The notes under the pieces were generated by a model. It searched no databases and was not told the DNA's origin. It saw nothing but the letters and a program-made list of their open reading frames with translations. A stretch of 64,000 bases of DNA from Streptomyces violens (lineage in GTDB: Bacteria; Actinomycetota; Actinomycetes; Streptomycetales; Streptomycetaceae). Location: NCBI RefSeq assembly GCF_000717745.1, contig NZ_JOBH01000021.1, positions 1-64,000 of the forward strand. The letters are read 5' to 3'. Positions 61,197 through 64,000 of the stretch are shown here, piece by piece; position 1 is the first letter of the stretch; every line of letters starts with the position of its first letter. Made by a program: the position numbers and the translations under genes.

Positions 61197-62261
61197 ATGC
61201 GCCGCCCTCAGCTGAAGATCCCCTCCTGGCTCCCCGTGGACGGATACATCCTGGCGCTCATCGGCACGGTCGTGCTGGCCGCGCTGCTGCCCGCCAGAGG
61301 CCCCGTGGCCACCGGCGCCGAGGGCGCCTCGACCGGCGCCGTCGCCCTGCTCTTCTTCCTCTACGGCGCCCGGCTCTCCACCCGGGAGGCGATGGACGGC
61401 CTGCGCCACTGGCGCCTGCACCTCACGGTCCTGGCGTTCACCTTCGCCGTCTTCCCCCTGCTGGGCCTGGCGGCGCGCGGCCTCGTGCCGTACGTGCTGA
61501 CGCCCCAGCTCTACACCGGACTGCTCTTCCTGTGCCTGGTGCCCTCCACGATCCAGTCCTCGATCGCCTTCACCTCCATCGCGCGCGGCAACGTCGCGGC
61601 GGCGATCTGCGCGGGCTCCTTCTCCAGCCTGGTCGGCATCGTCGTCACGCCGCTGCTGGCGGCCCTGCTGCTGGGCGGCGACGGCGGCGGCTTCTCCGCC
61701 GACTCGCTGCTCTCCATCGTCTTCCAGCTACTGGTGCCCTTCGTCGCCGGACAGCTGCTGCGCCGCTGGATCTCGGGCTTCCTCACCCGGTACAAGAAGG
61801 TGCTCGGCTACGTCGACCGCGGCTCGATCCTGCTCGTCGTCTACACCGCGTTCAGCGCCGGCATGGTCCAGGGCATCTGGGGCCGGGTCTCCTTCTGGCG
61901 GCTGGTGGAGCTGGTGGCCGTCGAGGCCGTACTGCTGGCCGTGATGCTGACCCTGACCACGTACGGCTCACGGAAGCTGGGCTTCCCGCGCGCCGACCGC
62001 GTCGCGATCACCTTCGCGGGCTCGAAGAAGAGCCTGGCGGCCGGGCTGCCGATGGCCAGCGTGCTGTTCGGCGCGCAGGCCAGCCTCGCGGTGCTGCCCC
62101 TGATGCTCTTCCACCAGATGCAGCTGATGGTCTGCGCGGTGCTCGCCAAGCGGTACGCGCGGCAGGCCGAGGCGGCGGAAGCGGCAGGGGTCGCCGAGCA
62201 GGCGGCGGACGGCGGGACCGGTGCCGTGTCGGCCGCCGGCCCGGTGGGGACGCGCCGCTAG
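61197..62261 (+). CDS. Bile acid:sodium symporter-like (SBF/YfeH-type) transporter
   Basis: 354 residues, about 10 helices. Features: PSWLPVDGYILALIGTVVLA, LLFFLYGARLSTREAMDGLR, LVPSTIQSSIAFTSIARGNV, GSKKSLAAGLPMASVLF and QMQLMVCAVLAKRYA, typical of the SBF_like (PF13593) group. Substrate unknown. Ala/Gly-rich C-terminal tail (~35 residues) is poorly conserved. ATG 61197. Confidence 0.9.
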   Translation: MRRPQLKIPSWLPVDGYILALIGTVVLAALLPARGPVATGAEGASTGAVALLFFLYGARLSTREAMDGLRHWRLHLTVLAFTFAVFPLLGLAARGLVPYVLTPQLYTGLLFLCLVPSTIQSSIAFTSIARGNVAAAICAGSFSSLVGIVVTPLLAALLLGGDGGGFSADSLLSIVFQLLVPFVAGQLLRRWISGFLTRYKKVLGYVDRGSILLVVYTAFSAGMVQGIWGRVSFWRLVELVAVEAVLLAVMLTLTTYGSRKLGFPRADRVAITFAGSKKSLAAGLPMASVLFGAQASLAVLPLMLFHQMQLMVCAVLAKRYARQAEAAEAAGVAEQAADGGTGAVSAAGPVGTRR

Positions 62262-62270
62262 GGTGCCTGC

Positions 62271-62840
62271 ATGACGGGCCATCACGTCCTCACCTGGGAC
62301 GTCACCGCGAGCAAGGGCATCGAGACCGCGTGGGTCGACCTCGGCGAGCGGACGCTGTCCGCGCACGGCCGGGCGGTGGGTACCGTACCGGAGGCGTACT
62401 GGATCACGTACGAGCTGGAGACCGGCGAGGACTTCGTGACGCGGCGGCTGCGGGTACGCGCCGAGAGCGCGGCCGGCAGCCGCGAGCTGGACCTGCGCCG
62501 CGACGACGAGGGCCGGTGGACCGCGGGCGGCGAGCCGCTGGCGGGTCTGGAGGACGCGCTCGACTGCGACCTCGGGCTGTGCCCGCTCACCAACACCATG
62601 CCGCTGCTGCGCCACGGTCTGCACCGCTCGCCGGGGGAACGGGAGTTCGTGATGGCGTGGGTGTCGGTGCCGGAGCTGGCCGTACAGCCCTCCCCGCAGC
62701 GTTACGAGCACCTCGCCCGCACGGAGGAAGGCGCCCGGGCGCGGTACACCTCGGGCACCTTCCAGCGCGACCTGGAGTGCGACGGGGACGGCTTGATCGT
62801 CGACTATCCGGACCTGGCGCACCGCACCCAGACCCGCTGA
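62271..62840 (+). CDS. Putative glycolipid-binding protein
   Basis: 189 residues, soluble beta-rich fold: YWITYELETGEDFVTRRLRV, RELDLRRDDEGRWT, LEDALDCDLGLCPLTNTMPL, FVMAWVSVPELAVQPSPQRY, FQRDLECDGDGLIVDYPDLA. This is the Glycolipid_bind family (PF06475), whose Pseudomonas member was linked to glycolipid binding; enzymatic role not known. Starts 9 bases after the transporter stop, so probably in the same transcript. Confidence 0.82.
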   Translation: MTGHHVLTWDVTASKGIETAWVDLGERTLSAHGRAVGTVPEAYWITYELETGEDFVTRRLRVRAESAAGSRELDLRRDDEGRWTAGGEPLAGLEDALDCDLGLCPLTNTMPLLRHGLHRSPGEREFVMAWVSVPELAVQPSPQRYEHLARTEEGARARYTSGTFQRDLECDGDGLIVDYPDLAHRTQTR

Positions 62841-62866
62841 CCGGCCGCCCCCGCCCCGCCTCCCCG

Positions 62867-63997
62867 TCAGTCCCCGCGTACCTGGTCCAGCGGCAGCCGG
62901 AGCACGGCCGGCGCCGCGGCCGGTGCGTTGTGCTCCCGTACCGCGGCCAGTTCACGGTCGCTCAGGGCGCGCCCGTAGACACGTACCTCGTCCAGCGCTC
63001 CCGTGAAGTGCGCGCGAGCATCCGGCTTCTGGCCGAGATGCACCCCGAACGTGTCGTTCCGGCTGACCGAACCGGGCACGTCGGCCACCGAGGCGGTGTG
63101 CATACCGTCCACAGTGAGCGACAGACGGTCGCCCGACCGGCGCAGCGCGACGTGGTGCCAGCGCCCGTCGTTGGCCGCGCCGGCCACGGCGGCCTGCGCG
63201 GATTTCGCGGGCCCGGCGCCCGCGAGCGCCGTGAGGTCCGCCGTGAGCCGGTTCTTCGCGGGGTCGGCGCGCAGCGCCACCTGCGGCGCCCTGCTGCCCA
63301 CGCCGCCCATCCACAGCAACGGCTGCTCGCCGCTCTTCGCCTCGTACCGGAACCAGAGGCTGCATGTGAAGTCGCGCTCGCCCAGCGGCAGCGACGAGCG
63401 GAACGGCAGCCGTACCGCGTCGTCCTTGCCGTCGAACACCACGGCCCGCCCGAAACGGCCGTCGGCCGTACGGGCGCCGCCCAGCACGGCGGCCGGCCGG
63501 GCACCGGCCCCGCTGTCCGGCGTCGTCGGGTCCGGCCCGCGGCGCGGCCCGAGCCAGTCCTCGGTGAACCGCGCGAAGCGGATCTCGTCCCGCGCGTCCA
63601 CCGCGCCGCCCTCGTAGAGCAGCCCGACCTCACCGGACTTGATGTTCGTCATGTCCGAGTAGCCGGACCAGTCGGTGGTGATCCGCGCGCCCCGGTCGGC
63701 ACCCTCCCACGTGCGGCCCTCGTCGTAGGAGGAGCGGATCATCATGGTGCGCCGCCGGTCGGGGTCGGCGGGCGCGGCGAACAGCAGCCTGCTGTAGCCG
63801 TCGGCGGCCCGCGACCGCAGCCGCAGCACCGAGCCCTGGACCATGGGCGAGTACAGATCGGGGATGGCCCGGAACGGCTCGGCGAAGGACCGTCCGCCGT
63901 CCCGGCTGACCGCCGCCGTGCGGTGCCCCAGGTCCGTACCGTCCTGCTCCCGCCCGTTGACGTGGATCCCGCCGTCCGCACGCTCCACGAGCGTCAT
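62867..63997 (-). CDS. Exo-sialidase-like protein with C-terminal LamG domain (5' end beyond window)
   Basis: 376+ residues seen; the start lies right of the window. The N-terminal visible part is a six-bladed sialidase propeller with Asp-box repeats (SRDGGRSFAEPF, SSYDEGRTWEGA) and the catalytic-region arginines (RLRSRAADGYSRLLF, MTNIKSGEVGLLYEGG with the active-site Glu/Tyr-like loop). The C-terminal ~190 residues are a concanavalin-like LamG domain (FGRAVVFDGKDDAVRLPF, RWHHVALRRSGDRLSLTVDG, ALDEVRVYGRALSDRELAAV). Likely secreted; acts on sialylated glycans, but the full catalytic set cannot be checked here. Confidence 0.85.
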   Translation of the reverse strand: MTLVERADGGIHVNGREQDGTDLGHRTAAVSRDGGRSFAEPFRAIPDLYSPMVQGSVLRLRSRAADGYSRLLFAAPADPDRRRTMMIRSSYDEGRTWEGADRGARITTDWSGYSDMTNIKSGEVGLLYEGGAVDARDEIRFARFTEDWLGPRRGPDPTTPDSGAGARPAAVLGGARTADGRFGRAVVFDGKDDAVRLPFRSSLPLGERDFTCSLWFRYEAKSGEQPLLWMGGVGSRAPQVALRADPAKNRLTADLTALAGAGPAKSAQAAVAGAANDGRWHHVALRRSGDRLSLTVDGMHTASVADVPGSVSRNDTFGVHLGQKPDARAHFTGALDEVRVYGRALSDRELAAVREHNAPAAAPAVLRLPLDQVRGD

Positions 63998-64000
63998 CTC

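Overview
The window is high-GC actinobacterial chromosome, almost certainly Streptomyces. The codon use is strongly GC-rich, many neighbouring genes overlap by 4 bases (ATGA/GTGA), and it carries typical families (SpoIIE-type phosphatases, GAF-ANTAR, TraR/DksA zinc proteins, LacI-controlled glycoside hydrolases, a C1:U72 initiator tRNA). There are no CRISPR arrays, rRNA genes or phage modules.

Layout. (1) 1-2.9 kb is a graveyard-like strip: a frameshifted aminotransferase cut by the left edge, a DNA-ligase remnant broken at a 30-bp perfect palindrome, an intact dienelactone-hydrolase-like gene and a frameshifted MarR-like regulator. (2) 2.9-8.2 kb: a GAF-ANTAR regulator, an AfsR-like STAND ATPase without a DNA-binding domain, a divergent MFS exporter and a small NTF2-like protein. 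(3) 8.3-11.5 kb: a nonsense-disrupted XRE-like remnant, a SLATT/DUF4231 membrane protein and, convergent to it, a TIGR04222-type membrane protein with an 'LRSF' C-terminal domain, a candidate conflict-type module. (4) 12-20.8 kb: a two-component pair, two TraR/DksA-like proteins coupled to an MreB-like protein, a SpoIIE phosphatase, an IS5 remnant and a 17-cysteine copper-storage protein. (5) 21-31.5 kb: a phytase and then a mannan-utilisation locus (ABC importer, beta-mannosidase, LacI regulator, acetyl esterase, secreted GH5 mannanase).

(6) 31.7-48.6 kb is the most interesting part: a 15-gene biosynthetic cluster in two divergent operons around a 613-bp AT-richer control region. The leftward arm has an NDP-sugar dehydrogenase, flavin monooxygenase, adenylate-forming ligase, methyltransferase, flavin amine-oxidase/desaturase-like protein, UbiA-type prenyltransferase, two DegT/StrS aminotransferases and an EF-hand protein. 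The rightward arm has two Gfo/Idh/MocA dehydrogenases, a sugar isomerase/epimerase, an M20 amidohydrolase, an Ldh_2 oxidoreductase and a small unknown protein. No PKS, NRPS or terpene synthase of ordinary type and no glycosyltransferase was seen. The gene set suggests an amino-sugar (acid) or aminocyclitol joined to, or modified with, a prenylated, adenylate-activated part. The cluster ends at a strong hairpin and an initiator tRNA gene.

(7) 48.9-64 kb: a TauE/SafE permease with an AraC regulator; a Rox-type rifampin monooxygenase with a rifamycin-associated-element-like palindrome upstream; a D-amino-acid-oxidase-like gene under a long inverted-repeat operator; CsbD; an amidohydrolase / DUF3311 / sodium:solute symporter operon; a large sensor phosphatase; a LysR / bile-acid-symporter-like pair; a glycolipid-binding-like protein; and the 3' part of a secreted sialidase with a LamG domain.
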